Below are positions 29,569 to 38,458 of a DNA stretch of 64,000 nucleotides, piece after piece (the first letter of the stretch is position 1; the number at the start of each line of letters is the position of its first letter). The stretch lies in assembly GCF_007570825.1 (NCBI RefSeq), contig NZ_SUNB01000001.1, positions 2,170,001 through 2,234,000 on the forward strand, written 5' to 3'. A program made the position numbers and the translations under genes. The DNA comes from Pleionea sediminis. Its GTDB lineage: Bacteria > Pseudomonadota > Gammaproteobacteria > Enterobacterales > Kangiellaceae. The notes beneath the pieces were generated by a model. It had not been told where the DNA came from. It saw nothing but the letters and a program-made list of their open reading frames with translations, and searched no databases.

Positions 29569-30615
29569 ATGTGGCTTTTGAATTTGAAGATAGATAGCTT
29601 TATTAAAGTAATAATTTTGATTACTTTTTTGCTATTGAGCTTTGGCTGCAGCACAACCAGCACGGCAAACAATGAAAGTCGTTCAGTGGAAAATGAGTTG
29701 TCTAAAGAAAGTAATATAAAGGATGACTCATCAACGGAAGAGGATTCCGAAAACCAAGAGTCAAATTCTGATTTGATTCGTAAAGGAGTTGCTGTTGGTG
29801 TTACTGAAGCTGCAAAATGGATTGATTCATTTTTTGCCGATACAGATTATCCGGATGAAGATGTCGATGTTGAACTTGATTTGCGTCAATCTGTTACAAA
29901 ATCTGAGTCGAGAGATACGGACTTTAAAACACGAGTAAGTGGTCGAGTCCGATTACCGAATGCTGAGCGAAAGATAAGCTTAACATTTGATGGAAACGAC
30001 GATGATGATGAGAATGGGCCAGGAAGGTCTAGCTTAACTGATTCCATTCGAGATGCTGATGATCAACCTAGTCTGGGACTTGAGTACTTAAAAGAGCGTT
30101 CACCTGGATATTTTCAAAGAGTAAAACTTGGGTATCGATTTGGAGAAAACTCCTTTTATCTGGGTGGTCGATTGAGAAAAAGTAAAACTATCGGTGAGCA
30201 GTGGTTTCTTAGAGCTTCTCAAAGAGTTCGTTGGTATCATAAATTTGGTTGGGAAAACCGCTCAATTCTCGACATAGAAAAAATATTACCTGAAAATCGT
30301 TTTTTCCAACAACGCGTAATTGTTTCATGGCGGGAAGATGAAAAAGATACTATTGGTGTTAATACTAATTTTGCCAGTTCTTTCATATATCCCCTGTCAG
30401 ATACCTCTGCGTGGCGATTAATCTGGTCGTCACATTATCATTCGCAGCCAAAATCACGATGGGTCAGTTCGCAATTAGCGTGGGGGTATCGGGTGCGAAT
30501 GCCTGAAGACTGGATTTTTTTTGAAATAAGACCCTTTATTCTGTGGGAAGATGTTTTTGACTGGAAAGCAAATCTGGGTGTTACTTTGTCATTTGATTTT
30601 ATTATTAAAAAATAG
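29569..30615 (+). CDS. Unrecognised acidic lipoprotein with beta-rich C-terminal part
   Basis: I do not recognise the family. The 348-residue protein has a hydrophobic leader and a lipobox (LLLSFGC, cysteine near residue 27), then a Ser/Glu/Asp-rich linker to about residue 75. The C-terminal two-thirds alternates polar and hydrophobic residues, rich in aromatics (YFQRVKLGYRFG, WRLIWSSHYHS) and ends with LGVTLSFDF, a pattern suggestive of a small outer-membrane barrel. ATG at 29569 is used instead of a TTG three bases earlier. It lies 13 bases after the hybrid kinase gene and is probably cotranscribed, so it may act in the same signalling pathway. Confidence 0.6.
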   Translation: MWLLNLKIDSFIKVIILITFLLLSFGCSTTSTANNESRSVENELSKESNIKDDSSTEEDSENQESNSDLIRKGVAVGVTEAAKWIDSFFADTDYPDEDVDVELDLRQSVTKSESRDTDFKTRVSGRVRLPNAERKISLTFDGNDDDDENGPGRSSLTDSIRDADDQPSLGLEYLKERSPGYFQRVKLGYRFGENSFYLGGRLRKSKTIGEQWFLRASQRVRWYHKFGWENRSILDIEKILPENRFFQQRVIVSWREDEKDTIGVNTNFASSFIYPLSDTSAWRLIWSSHYHSQPKSRWVSSQLAWGYRVRMPEDWIFFEIRPFILWEDVFDWKANLGVTLSFDFIIKK

Positions 30616-30631
30616 CGTCCGCCCCTGTTGT

Positions 30632-31306
30632 TCATAAATAACCCTGCTCGGCCAAAGAGATAGGAGCTTGATCGCCAATAACAATGTGGTCCAGTACCGT
30701 AACATCGATAACTGATAATACATCTCTTAAAGTGTGTGTAATGTCGATATCCGATTGACTGGGCTCTGCAATGCCACTTGGATGATTATGAGCCAATATG
30801 AGAGCAGCCGCATTGTGATGTAAACTTTTTTGTACAACAACTCTGGGGTAAACCGACGCTCGGTTGATTGAGCCCGTAAAGAGTACTTCAAATGCGATCA
30901 CTCGATGTCGATTATCTAAAAAGACACAAGCAAATTGCTCATTATGGCAATCTCTAAGCTGGTATTTTAAATATTGCTTCGTTTGTTCGGCTGATTCTAG
31001 TGCGTCGTTTTCTCTTAAATTTTGGTTCAGGCAACGTTTGGCTATTTCAAGTGATGCTTGTAGCTGGACATACTTAGCCGTACCGAAACCTTTAAACTGA
31101 TCGATATCATTTAACGTTAAGCTGAGTAATTGTCTAAGTCCGCCGGTTGAAGAAATTAGTTCTCTCGCTAATTCAAGTGCATTTTTTCCTCGAGTACCGG
31201 TTCGTAAAAATATTGCCAGTAGTTCTGAGTCGGATAAGCTTTGTGCTCCGTGTTCAATCAGTTTTTCTCTCGGCCGTTCAGAAGCTGGCCAGGACTTGAG
31301 TGACAT
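30632..31306 (-). CDS. radC: RadC family JAMM-domain protein
   Basis: A 224-residue protein with a helix-hairpin-helix region (LSLTLNDIDQFKGFGTAKYV, residues about 58-77) and a C-terminal MPN/JAMM metalloprotease-like domain with AHNHPSGIAEPSQSD near 172. It has the metal-binding HxH and downstream serine-aspartate motif. Despite the historical name the repair function is doubtful and the biochemical role is unknown. The start has AGGA upstream. It diverges from coaBC, as in many gammaproteobacteria. Confidence 0.93.
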   Translation of the reverse strand: MSLKSWPASERPREKLIEHGAQSLSDSELLAIFLRTGTRGKNALELARELISSTGGLRQLLSLTLNDIDQFKGFGTAKYVQLQASLEIAKRCLNQNLRENDALESAEQTKQYLKYQLRDCHNEQFACVFLDNRHRVIAFEVLFTGSINRASVYPRVVVQKSLHHNAAALILAHNHPSGIAEPSQSDIDITHTLRDVLSVIDVTVLDHIVIGDQAPISLAEQGYL

Positions 31307-31554
31307 AACATTCCTTTGTAATTTATAGGGTTATCACAAGCCGAGGTATATTAATCGCTTGTTTGAGATTTATTTAGAGATAAATTCGCAAACCTGTGTA
31401 TGAAATTGACCCTAATTCATCGACTTTAGGTGGTTAAGTTAGTGGTTATTCGCTAACATATATTAGATTGGTTGGTTATTAATAAAAAAGTGTTAGACGA
31501 AATATGCCGAAGAGCAACGTTAGCACAGAAACAATTATTGGAAATTCTCATTCC

Positions 31555-32739
31555 ATGAAACGTATTATCCTTGGGGTCACTGGCGGAATTGCTGCGTACA
31601 AAAGTGTCGAGCTGTGCCGACGATTGAAAGATTTGAATTGTGATGTGAGAGTCATCATGACGCACTCTGCCATGGAGTTTGTGTCTCCGCTAACATTTCA
31701 AGCAGTCTCTGGTCACCCTGTGCATCGTGACACCTTTGACGAAGCTGCTGAAGCCGCTATGGGGCATATTGAGTTAGCGCGGTGGGCCGATCAAATTTTA
31801 ATTGCGCCAGCTACAGCGAATGTGATTGCCCGATTAAACTATGGATTAGCTGACGATTTGCTGTCGACCGTTTGCCTGGCTTCTGCCGCTCCAATCGCGA
31901 TTGCGCCAGCGATGAATCAACAAATGTGGGCGGCAGCCAAAACCCAGCAAAACACTACATCTATTCAAAAGTCAGGAGTTCAAATAATTGGACCGGGTGA
32001 AGGCAGCCAGGCTTGTGGTGAAGTTGGAGCAGGTCGATTACTTGAACCAGCAGAAATTATTGAAGAACTGTTCTCACCATACTCTGATGAGCTTTCCGGA
32101 CAACATTGGTTAGTTACTGCAGGCCCAACAAGAGAACCGATCGATCCCGTTCGATTTTTATCAAATAATAGCTCTGGAAAAATGGGGTATGCAATTGCTC
32201 GAGCGGCCATGAGAATGGGCGCACAAGTAACGCTGGTTTCCGGTCCTGTTAGCTTACCCGCTCCTCCAGGGGTTGAGCGGGTTTGTGTGGAAACGGCAGA
32301 AGAAATGTTGTCTGCGGTAATGGCAAAAGTTGAGAAAGCACAAGTGTTCGTAGGGTGTGCAGCTGTTGCCGACTATCAACCGGTTGAGGTAGCTGAAAAT
32401 AAGATTAAGAAATCTGCTTCTACCATGACAATCGAGTTAAAAAAGAATCCAGATATTATTCAGCAAGTCGGAGCTTTGTTAAATAAGCCGTTTTGTGTTG
32501 GATTTGCAGCTGAAACTGAGAATCTGGAATATTATGCTAAAGACAAGCTAAAGCGCAAAAATTTAGATATGATTTGTGCAAACAATGTCGCATCTAAAGA
32601 TATTGGCTTTGACTCAAATGAGAATGAACTAACGATATTTTTCAGAAGTGCCGATAAAATTACTTTAGAAAAGAAACCGAAACATTTAATTGCGAAAGAA
32701 CTGGTAACTCAAATAGCTAAAAATTCTACAAATACTTAG
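31555..32739 (+). CDS. coaBC: Bifunctional phosphopantothenoylcysteine decarboxylase/synthetase CoaBC (Dfp)
   Basis: Cytoplasmic bifunctional enzyme for coenzyme A synthesis. The N-terminal flavin decarboxylase part begins ILGVTGGIAAYKSVELCRRL and has the APAMNQQMW active-site motif; the C-terminal synthetase part has TAGPTREPIDPVRFLSNNSSGKMG near residue 190 and AAVADY with lysines beyond. ATG at 31555 places the start where the family usually starts, with GGAAA ten bases before it; an in-frame ATG at 31504 would add 17 residues. algC follows 25 bases later; the dut gene that is often in between is missing. Confidence 0.94.
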   Translation: MKRIILGVTGGIAAYKSVELCRRLKDLNCDVRVIMTHSAMEFVSPLTFQAVSGHPVHRDTFDEAAEAAMGHIELARWADQILIAPATANVIARLNYGLADDLLSTVCLASAAPIAIAPAMNQQMWAAAKTQQNTTSIQKSGVQIIGPGEGSQACGEVGAGRLLEPAEIIEELFSPYSDELSGQHWLVTAGPTREPIDPVRFLSNNSSGKMGYAIARAAMRMGAQVTLVSGPVSLPAPPGVERVCVETAEEMLSAVMAKVEKAQVFVGCAAVADYQPVEVAENKIKKSASTMTIELKKNPDIIQQVGALLNKPFCVGFAAETENLEYYAKDKLKRKNLDMICANNVASKDIGFDSNENELTIFFRSADKITLEKKPKHLIAKELVTQIAKNSTNT

Positions 32740-32764
32740 GTCACTATAAGTAAAGGAATTAAAC

Positions 32765-35296
32765 GTGAAGAGAAAAGTATCTAAACAAGATTCAAACGCA
32801 TCGGCAAGTAAAAAGTCGAGTCATCGTTCTGGTGCGAAATCGTTGATGGGCATTGGAGCTCCTTATTTACTCCTGTCTCTATTGATTATAATTATTGTTG
32901 GTATTTTTCAATACCAAATGGTGGTTTCTGGCCCGAGTGCTCAAAAAAATAAAATGTTTATCGATACGGCATTAAGGAGTTATGTTGATTCAATTTTGGT
33001 GAAGCTCGAGACGTCGAGAGATTTTGTTCAAGAGTTTGCAAAAAACAGAGCGTTGATATCTGCCGTTCAAAACCGTAATGAAGAGATTATCTCTGAGTTT
33101 GAACAAAGGATTAATAGTCAAGTTCCTTATTCTATTGGAACGCAAGTTATTTTTCCTGATGTAATTCGTCAAAATCCTCAGGCAAAGCCTCCCATAACGA
33201 ATGCTGTGTTAGATTTGGTTCGTAAAGTTTCAAAAAATACAACGACTTTTCCTGAAGTGATTGCTCCTTCCAGCCCAGATCAGTTTGTATCAGTTATGGC
33301 GCCAGTCAAAAATGGTGATGAAATAATCGCAGTTGTATTTTTGGGGCTCGACATTCAACTATTGCAGGATACTTTGAAAAGAGTTCATAAAACGCCTGGT
33401 TATGTCGAAGTTTGGCAAAGCTTTTATGACAACGACCAACTCATTATTAGTGAAGGTAACCAGTCGTTTAAATCTGGAGATCCATTTGCTGTTGGTAAAA
33501 GTGAAAGCGATAGTTGGCGAGTGGCTTTTTGGCCGGAAAATCGCTCGGAGTTTTCTGGACAACAAGAGTTGGTTTTTTTCACTCTAGGACTCATAGTTAT
33601 TTTGTTAGTGGTGGGTGGTATTAACTTCTTAAGTTTAAGAACGATTCAGCACGATGTAAAAGTCGATTGTGGAGAGCTCGCTAAGGTATTGATGGACTCA
33701 GGTAAGCTAAGTGAAAATACCTCTCGGTTCAGAATTAATTTTTTTAGAGATTTGATCATTACGCTAGTAAGAGGAAATGTTTCCTTAGGTAAAGCAGGCA
33801 CAGAAGATGAAAAACAAGCCGCATCGACTGGAAGCTCACAAGAGAAACAAAAAGCTCCTTTAACTTCTGCTCTCGGGAGCGATAGCGGATTAGATGTTGA
33901 GGACATCTCTGAAAATAAACAAGTGAAAATTCCAGACAGCATTTTTAGAGCTTACGATATTAGAGGGATCGTCGACAGCCAGCTATCTCCCGATGTGGTT
34001 CGAGAGATAGGTAAAGCTATCGGTAGTGAAGCATTTGATCGTGGCGAGCAAAAAGTGATTGTTGCTCGTGATGGACGTCTTTCCGGGCCGACTCTTTTAG
34101 AAGCATTAAAAGAAGGTTTGAAGCTCAGTGGAAGAGATGTTGTTGATATCGGGGAAGTGCCGACGCCAGTACTTTATTTTGCGACCAATTACTTAGACAC
34201 TCGCACAGGTGTCATGTTGACTGGAAGCCACAATCCGGCCAATTACAATGGATTAAAAATTGTTATTGCAGGAGAAACCCTAGCCCAAAAAGGTATTCGC
34301 AATCTTTACAAGCGAATCCTACAAGATGAGCTTGTCAGCGGTAAAGGTTCTGAAGAATCAAGAAACGTTGTTCCTGATTACATAGGCCAGATTACGTCTG
34401 ATGTTGCATTGGCTCAGCCTTTAAAAGTAGCCGTTGATTGTGGTAATGGTGTGGCCGGAAATATTGTGCCTACATTATTGCAAGGATTAGGCTGCGAGGT
34501 TATGGGTTTGTATTGTGATGTCGATGGCAACTTCCCTAATCATCATCCCGATCCAAGTAAGCCCGAAAATCTTAAAGAACTGATCAATATGGTCAAAAGT
34601 GAGAAAGCCGATATCGGGTTGGCATTTGATGGTGACGGTGACCGTTTAGGTGTTGTTACGTCAGAAGGGAACATTGTTTGGCCTGATCGTCAGATGATGT
34701 TGTATGCGATAGATGTTTTGTCAAGAAACCCTGGCGCGGACATCATTTTTGACGTTAAGTGCACACGACATTTACCAAAAGTGATTTCTTCACATGGCGG
34801 CCGTCCAATAATGTGGAAAACAGGCCACTCATTAGTAAAAGCAAAAATGAAAGAAACCGGCGCTTTACTGGCGGGCGAGTGCAGTGGGCATATTTTCTTT
34901 AAAGAACGCTGGTATGGTTTCGATGACGCATTGTATACCGCGGCTCGGCTATTAGAGATTTTAGCTGGAGACGTTCGCTCCTCTGAAGAAGTCTTTAAAG
35001 CTCTGCCTGACTCTGTAACAACACCTGAATTGAATATCAGTTTCTCGGATTCTCGAAAATTCGACTTTGTAAACAAACTTGCGAAAAATGGAGATTTTTC
35101 TAATGGTCGAATTAATACAACAGATGGTGTTCGGGTGGACTTTGATGATGGGTGGGGATTAGTAAGAGCTTCGAATACAACGCCTTCGCTTGTTATTCGG
35201 TTTGAAGCTGATGATGAGCAAAGTATGAGTCGCATTCAAGATTTATTTCGAAAACAAATGCTCGCGATTGATAATTCAATTCAGATGCCATTTTAA
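32765..35296 (+). CDS. algC: AlgC-type phosphomannomutase/phosphoglucomutase with membrane-anchored N-terminal domain
   Basis: A fusion of 843 residues. The first 290 or so contain two transmembrane helices (near 28-50 and 265-288) that flank a periplasmic dCache-like domain. A Ser/Lys-rich linker leads to the phosphohexomutase domain from about residue 390, with the phosphoserine loop TGSHNPANYN near 488, metal loop DGDGDRLG near 624, and sugar-binding GECSGHIFF near 705. The start is GTG with AAGGA upstream. AlgC-type enzymes feed mannose-1-P/glucose-1-P into polysaccharide and LPS synthesis. The N-terminal extension is known in gammaproteobacterial homologues; its ligand is unknown. Confidence 0.9.
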   Translation: MKRKVSKQDSNASASKKSSHRSGAKSLMGIGAPYLLLSLLIIIIVGIFQYQMVVSGPSAQKNKMFIDTALRSYVDSILVKLETSRDFVQEFAKNRALISAVQNRNEEIISEFEQRINSQVPYSIGTQVIFPDVIRQNPQAKPPITNAVLDLVRKVSKNTTTFPEVIAPSSPDQFVSVMAPVKNGDEIIAVVFLGLDIQLLQDTLKRVHKTPGYVEVWQSFYDNDQLIISEGNQSFKSGDPFAVGKSESDSWRVAFWPENRSEFSGQQELVFFTLGLIVILLVVGGINFLSLRTIQHDVKVDCGELAKVLMDSGKLSENTSRFRINFFRDLIITLVRGNVSLGKAGTEDEKQAASTGSSQEKQKAPLTSALGSDSGLDVEDISENKQVKIPDSIFRAYDIRGIVDSQLSPDVVREIGKAIGSEAFDRGEQKVIVARDGRLSGPTLLEALKEGLKLSGRDVVDIGEVPTPVLYFATNYLDTRTGVMLTGSHNPANYNGLKIVIAGETLAQKGIRNLYKRILQDELVSGKGSEESRNVVPDYIGQITSDVALAQPLKVAVDCGNGVAGNIVPTLLQGLGCEVMGLYCDVDGNFPNHHPDPSKPENLKELINMVKSEKADIGLAFDGDGDRLGVVTSEGNIVWPDRQMMLYAIDVLSRNPGADIIFDVKCTRHLPKVISSHGGRPIMWKTGHSLVKAKMKETGALLAGECSGHIFFKERWYGFDDALYTAARLLEILAGDVRSSEEVFKALPDSVTTPELNISFSDSRKFDFVNKLAKNGDFSNGRINTTDGVRVDFDDGWGLVRASNTTPSLVIRFEADDEQSMSRIQDLFRKQMLAIDNSIQMPF

Positions 35297-35322
35297 AAAG
35301 AATATTAATGGGGAATTAAACT

Positions 35323-35907
35323 ATGCCTGCCATAAAAAAAAGTGGATCGCGTCGCCAAGAAATTTTGCAATGTTTAGCGCATATGCTCGAGACAGAAATC
35401 GGAGCAAGAATTACAACGGCGCGATTGGCTAAAGAAGTTGGAGTTTCTGAAGCTGCTTTGTATCGTCATTTTCCAAGTAAAGCCAAAATGTTCGAGGGAC
35501 TGTTGGAATTTGTTGAAGAAAGTATATTTTCTCGAATTACAATGATCGTTGGCGAGTCAAACTCAGCAACAGAACGCTGTCAATTGATATTGAATTTACT
35601 TTTAGGATTTGCGCAAAAAAATCCTGGAATTTGTCGGTTGTTAATGGGTGATGCGTTGATTGGAGAACATGAAAGGTTAAGAGAAAGAGTGGTGCAGTTT
35701 TTTGATCGCATTGAAACTCAGTTAAAGCAAATCATTCGTGATGAGCGTATGTTACAGCGTAAAGACCATTTAGATGCAGGGATCTTGGCAAACGCAATTC
35801 TATCTTCCGCAGAAGGGCGGATTCAACAGTTTGTCCGAAGTGGCTTTAAGCGTTTACCGATGGAAAACTGGGATAAACAGTGGCATTACTTTGCAAATCA
35901 TATTTAG
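35323..35907 (+). CDS. slmA: Nucleoid occlusion factor SlmA
   Basis: TetR-family DNA-binding protein that blocks FtsZ assembly over the nucleoid. The N-terminus shows SRRQEILQCLAHMLE and the helix-turn-helix TTARLAKEVGVSEAALYRHFPSKAKMF (about residues 27-54), highly characteristic of SlmA. Length (194) and position after coaBC-algC match the gammaproteobacterial dfp-slmA neighbourhood. It does not appear to regulate its neighbours; the family acts through sites around the chromosome. Confidence 0.95.
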   Translation: MPAIKKSGSRRQEILQCLAHMLETEIGARITTARLAKEVGVSEAALYRHFPSKAKMFEGLLEFVEESIFSRITMIVGESNSATERCQLILNLLLGFAQKNPGICRLLMGDALIGEHERLRERVVQFFDRIETQLKQIIRDERMLQRKDHLDAGILANAILSSAEGRIQQFVRSGFKRLPMENWDKQWHYFANHI

Positions 35908-35940
35908 TTAGTTTTAAAAACGGATAGACGGTTAACTCAT

Positions 35941-36624
35941 TTGTTGTATCTGGTTGGTTTTATTTGTATCGTTTTGATTGTTGCCTTTCCTGGTTGGTGG
36001 GTTAATCGCACACTTAGAAAATATTCCATTGAATACGATGCGCTTCCTGGTACAGGAGGCGAATTGGCTCAACACCTAGCGACCCGTTTTTCTTTACCTA
36101 TTAAAATTGAGGAGACGGACTTAGGTGATCACTATGATCCAAAAGATAAAACCGTGAGGCTCACAAAAAATTATTTAAGTGGTCGTTCTTTGAGTGCCGT
36201 AGCGGTTGCGGCACATGAGGTTGGACATGCCATACAAGATCATTCCAATTATCGATGGCTCAAACTGAGAACCCGTTTGGCAAAGATTGCTATCATTGCG
36301 GAAAAGATCGGAGGCATTGCTTTTTTGATTTTGCCGGTAATTGCCCTGGTGTCACGTTCCCCAATATTAAGTGGTCTATTTTTACTTGCTGTTATTTTAT
36401 CTATGGGAATTTCGGTTTTAGTTCATCTAATTACACTACCTGTTGAGTGGGACGCTAGTTTTAATCGCGCTTTACCGATTCTTGAACAGGGAAATTATTT
36501 ATCGAGTTCAGAATTAAAAGCCGCACGTAAAATACTACTAGCTGCTGCGTTAACTTATGTGGCTTCTGCTCTTATGAGCTTGGTTAATGTTTGGCGCTGG
36601 CTAAGAATTTTGCGCATTCGATAA
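35941..36624 (+). CDS. Membrane zinc metallopeptidase, YugP family
   Basis: Integral membrane protein of 227 residues with a catalytic HEVGH motif (near residue 91) between an N-terminal helix and two to three later helices; it resembles the YugP/DUF neutral zinc metallopeptidase family. The substrate is unknown. The gene has no ATG near the start; TTG at 35941 or 35944 must be used, with no strong ribosome binding site. It lies 33 bases after slmA and converges on the CBS gene, with the two stop codons only two bases apart. Confidence 0.82.
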   Translation: MLYLVGFICIVLIVAFPGWWVNRTLRKYSIEYDALPGTGGELAQHLATRFSLPIKIEETDLGDHYDPKDKTVRLTKNYLSGRSLSAVAVAAHEVGHAIQDHSNYRWLKLRTRLAKIAIIAEKIGGIAFLILPVIALVSRSPILSGLFLLAVILSMGISVLVHLITLPVEWDASFNRALPILEQGNYLSSSELKAARKILLAAALTYVASALMSLVNVWRWLRILRIR

Positions 36625-36626
36625 TA

Positions 36627-37082
36627 TTATGGTTCGTCATCTTCCAAAGGTTCCGATTCCTCAAGCATTTCTAACAATTGCACGCAAATAGTCACAAAGT
36701 CATGATCGGTGATGATTCCTTTTAATTTTTTATCCGCATCGACAACCGGTAAACACCCAAATTTATGTTTATGTATAATTTCAGCAGCACGATTCACTTT
36801 GCATCTGGGTGATACGGTTGTTAGTTCTGTCGTCATAATGTCGGACAAAAGAGTGCCTGTTTCAATTTCCGATAGTTCTTTTTCATCCATAAAAGTTTGG
36901 GAGGATATGCCATATTGATATATGGTTCGTTGAGTAACCAGTCCTACTAGCTCACCAAATTCGTTCACAATAGGTACATGGCGAAATCCTTTATCTTTCA
37001 TCAGCTTTCTCGCGTCAGCTAATGAGTTAAAACGAGATAAGGTGATTGGATTTTGAGTCATGACATCTTCAATAGCTATCAT
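36627..37082 (-). CDS. CBS-domain pair protein
   Basis: Small regulator made of two CBS motifs: residues about 6-62 (VMTQNPITL to GLVTQRTIY) and about 83-140 (IMTTELTTVSPR to GIITDHDFV), which together form a Bateman module that usually binds adenosyl nucleotides. The acidic C-terminus (SEPLEDDEP) is unusual. ATG at 37082 is chosen because GGAG lies seven bases upstream; a TTG start upstream is not supported. It has no fused effector domain, so its target is unknown. Confidence 0.88.
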   Translation of the reverse strand: MIAIEDVMTQNPITLSRFNSLADARKLMKDKGFRHVPIVNEFGELVGLVTQRTIYQYGISSQTFMDEKELSEIETGTLLSDIMTTELTTVSPRCKVNRAAEIIHKHKFGCLPVVDADKKLKGIITDHDFVTICVQLLEMLEESEPLEDDEP

Positions 37083-37215
37083 TCTAAGCTCCAAATTTAA
37101 TACACTTAAATTTTAATTGTGCTTGTTAGTAATGATAGTTCTTTCTGAAGAGTTGCGTTTAAAAGCGGTTGTTTAAAGTGCGAGGGGATTGATTTGAGAA
37201 GTACTCTCGGAGTTT

Positions 37216-37263
37216 TCCAGCGCTGAAAATGGCTCAATTTGGCCATGATTGGTCAGCGCTGGA
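37216..37263. repeat. Nested inverted repeat between yhbY and the CBS gene
   Basis: Perfect 11-base arms TCCAGCGCTGA (37216-37226) and TCAGCGCTGGA (37253-37263) enclose a smaller inverted repeat ATGGC / GCCAT. It follows the stop of yhbY but has no T-run on either strand, so it is not an ordinary terminator. No second copy was noticed elsewhere in the window. Confidence 0.55.
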
Positions 37264-37309
37264 GATATTGAAATTCGCTATAGGTAGACTCAGTGGTACT
37301 GCGTCAACT

Positions 37310-37606
37310 CTATTTGGGCAGTTCAATTTTCGGATTTTGTGAATTTCTTCGGAAAAGTGTCACAATGTGTCCGACTCGTTGAACTTTTACCGCACCTGAT
37401 TTACGACAAAGAATGTCGATCATTTCATCGCGCTCCTCTCGCTCTTCTGCGCTAACTTTTACTTTAATTAGCTCATGAGCATTTAATGCAATTTCAAGCT
37501 CTTCGAGTAAGGCCTCAGTGACACCTTTTCCGCCAACCATTACGACGGGCTTAAGATTATGAGCTTGAGAACGCAAAAACCGCGTTTGTGATGTGGATAA
37601 TTTCAT
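37310..37606 (-). CDS. yhbY: Ribosome-assembly RNA-binding protein YhbY
   Basis: A 98-residue CRM-domain protein that associates with the pre-50S subunit in relatives. It shows LSTSQTRFLRSQAHNLKPVVMVGGKGVTEA near the N-terminus, including the GxxG-type loop, and HELIKVKVSAEERE. Length and divergence from rlmE are the standard gammaproteobacterial arrangement. Confidence 0.93.
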   Translation of the reverse strand: MKLSTSQTRFLRSQAHNLKPVVMVGGKGVTEALLEELEIALNAHELIKVKVSAEEREERDEMIDILCRKSGAVKVQRVGHIVTLFRRNSQNPKIELPK

Positions 37607-37734
37607 ATATTTAATACTCCTTTGTCAGCCTGAATCATCTCAATTGAGGCGCTGCTATTCTAACTGAATTGACAGATACGATATAATCTTATTTTGATTG
37701 CTATATAATTAATATTTAAATTTGGGCTTGTAAC

Positions 37735-38355
37735 ATGGGGCGAAGTAAAAGTAGTAAAGGCTGGCTGAGAGAACATTTTGACGATCCTTATGTCAAAAAA
37801 GCACAGTTTGAAGGTCGGCGCTCTCGAGCTTTGTTCAAGCTGGAGGAAATGGATAACAAGGATAAGTTATTCAAAAAAGGCGCGACTGTTGTAGACTTGG
37901 GCGCTGCGCCAGGAGGTTGGTCTGAACTTGCCATTGAAAAAGTGGGAGATAAAGGACAAGTTTTTGCTCTGGATGTTTTGCCTATGGATTCAATTGCAGG
38001 AGTTACCTTTATTCAAGGCGACTTTAGAGAGGAGTTAGTACTAACTCAGCTTCTCGATGCAATGGCTGGTCAAAATGCAGACCTTGTTTTATCTGATATG
38101 GCCCCCAATATAAGCGGGATGAGTGCCGTTGATCAGCCTCGAGCTATGTATCTAGTTGAGTTGGCACTAGATTTAGCAAGACAAGTTTTAAAGCCTGGCG
38201 GAGCCTTACTGGTTAAAATATTCCAGGGGGAGGGCTTTGATGCGTATTTGGCGGAAGTCCGAAAGGCTTTTTCCAACGTTAAAATAAGGAAACCCGATGC
38301 TTCTCGCGCACGTTCGCGCGAGGTATACATACTGGCAAAAGGTTTTAAGGGTTAG
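37735..38355 (+). CDS. rlmE: 23S rRNA 2'-O-methyltransferase RlmE (FtsJ)
   Basis: Methylates U2552 of 23S rRNA in the family. It starts with [21 protein letters not shown] and has the SAM-binding [13 protein letters not shown] near residue 53, the [10 protein letters not shown] motif near 120 and KIFQGEGF near 162, giving the K-D-K-E catalytic set. Length of 206 is normal. It precedes ftsH as in Escherichia coli, and the gap between them holds a nested inverted repeat. Confidence 0.96.
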   Translation: MGRSKSSKGWLREHFDDPYVKKAQFEGRRSRALFKLEEMDNKDKLFKKGATVVDLGAAPGGWSELAIEKVGDKGQVFALDVLPMDSIAGVTFIQGDFREELVLTQLLDAMAGQNADLVLSDMAPNISGMSAVDQPRAMYLVELALDLARQVLKPGGALLVKIFQGEGFDAYLAEVRKAFSNVKIRKPDASRARSREVYILAKGFKG

Positions 38356-38358
38356 TTG

Positions 38359-38400
38359 CAAACCGTCACAATATCGTAAAGTGTTACGAATAACGGTTTG
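38359..38400 (+). promoter_or_regulatory. Nested inverted repeat in the rlmE-ftsH gap
   Basis: Outer arms CAAACCGT (38359-38366) and ACGGTTTG (38393-38400) enclose inner arms TCGTAA (38374-38379) and TTACGA (38384-38389) with a four-base loop. It starts right after the rlmE stop, about 60 bases before ftsH, with no T-run. It could be an operator, an RNA processing site, or a leader hairpin; no heat-shock promoter is evident. Confidence 0.5.
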
Positions 38401-38458
38401 ACAGCTCAACTCAGTGGGTAATAATGCCAATATAACCGAGTGAAAAGAGGTCGTTAGT

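Noticed and set aside
34690-35235. 181-residue minus-strand open frame inside algC
   Set aside because: Antisense to the conserved phosphohexomutase domain with no motif of its own.
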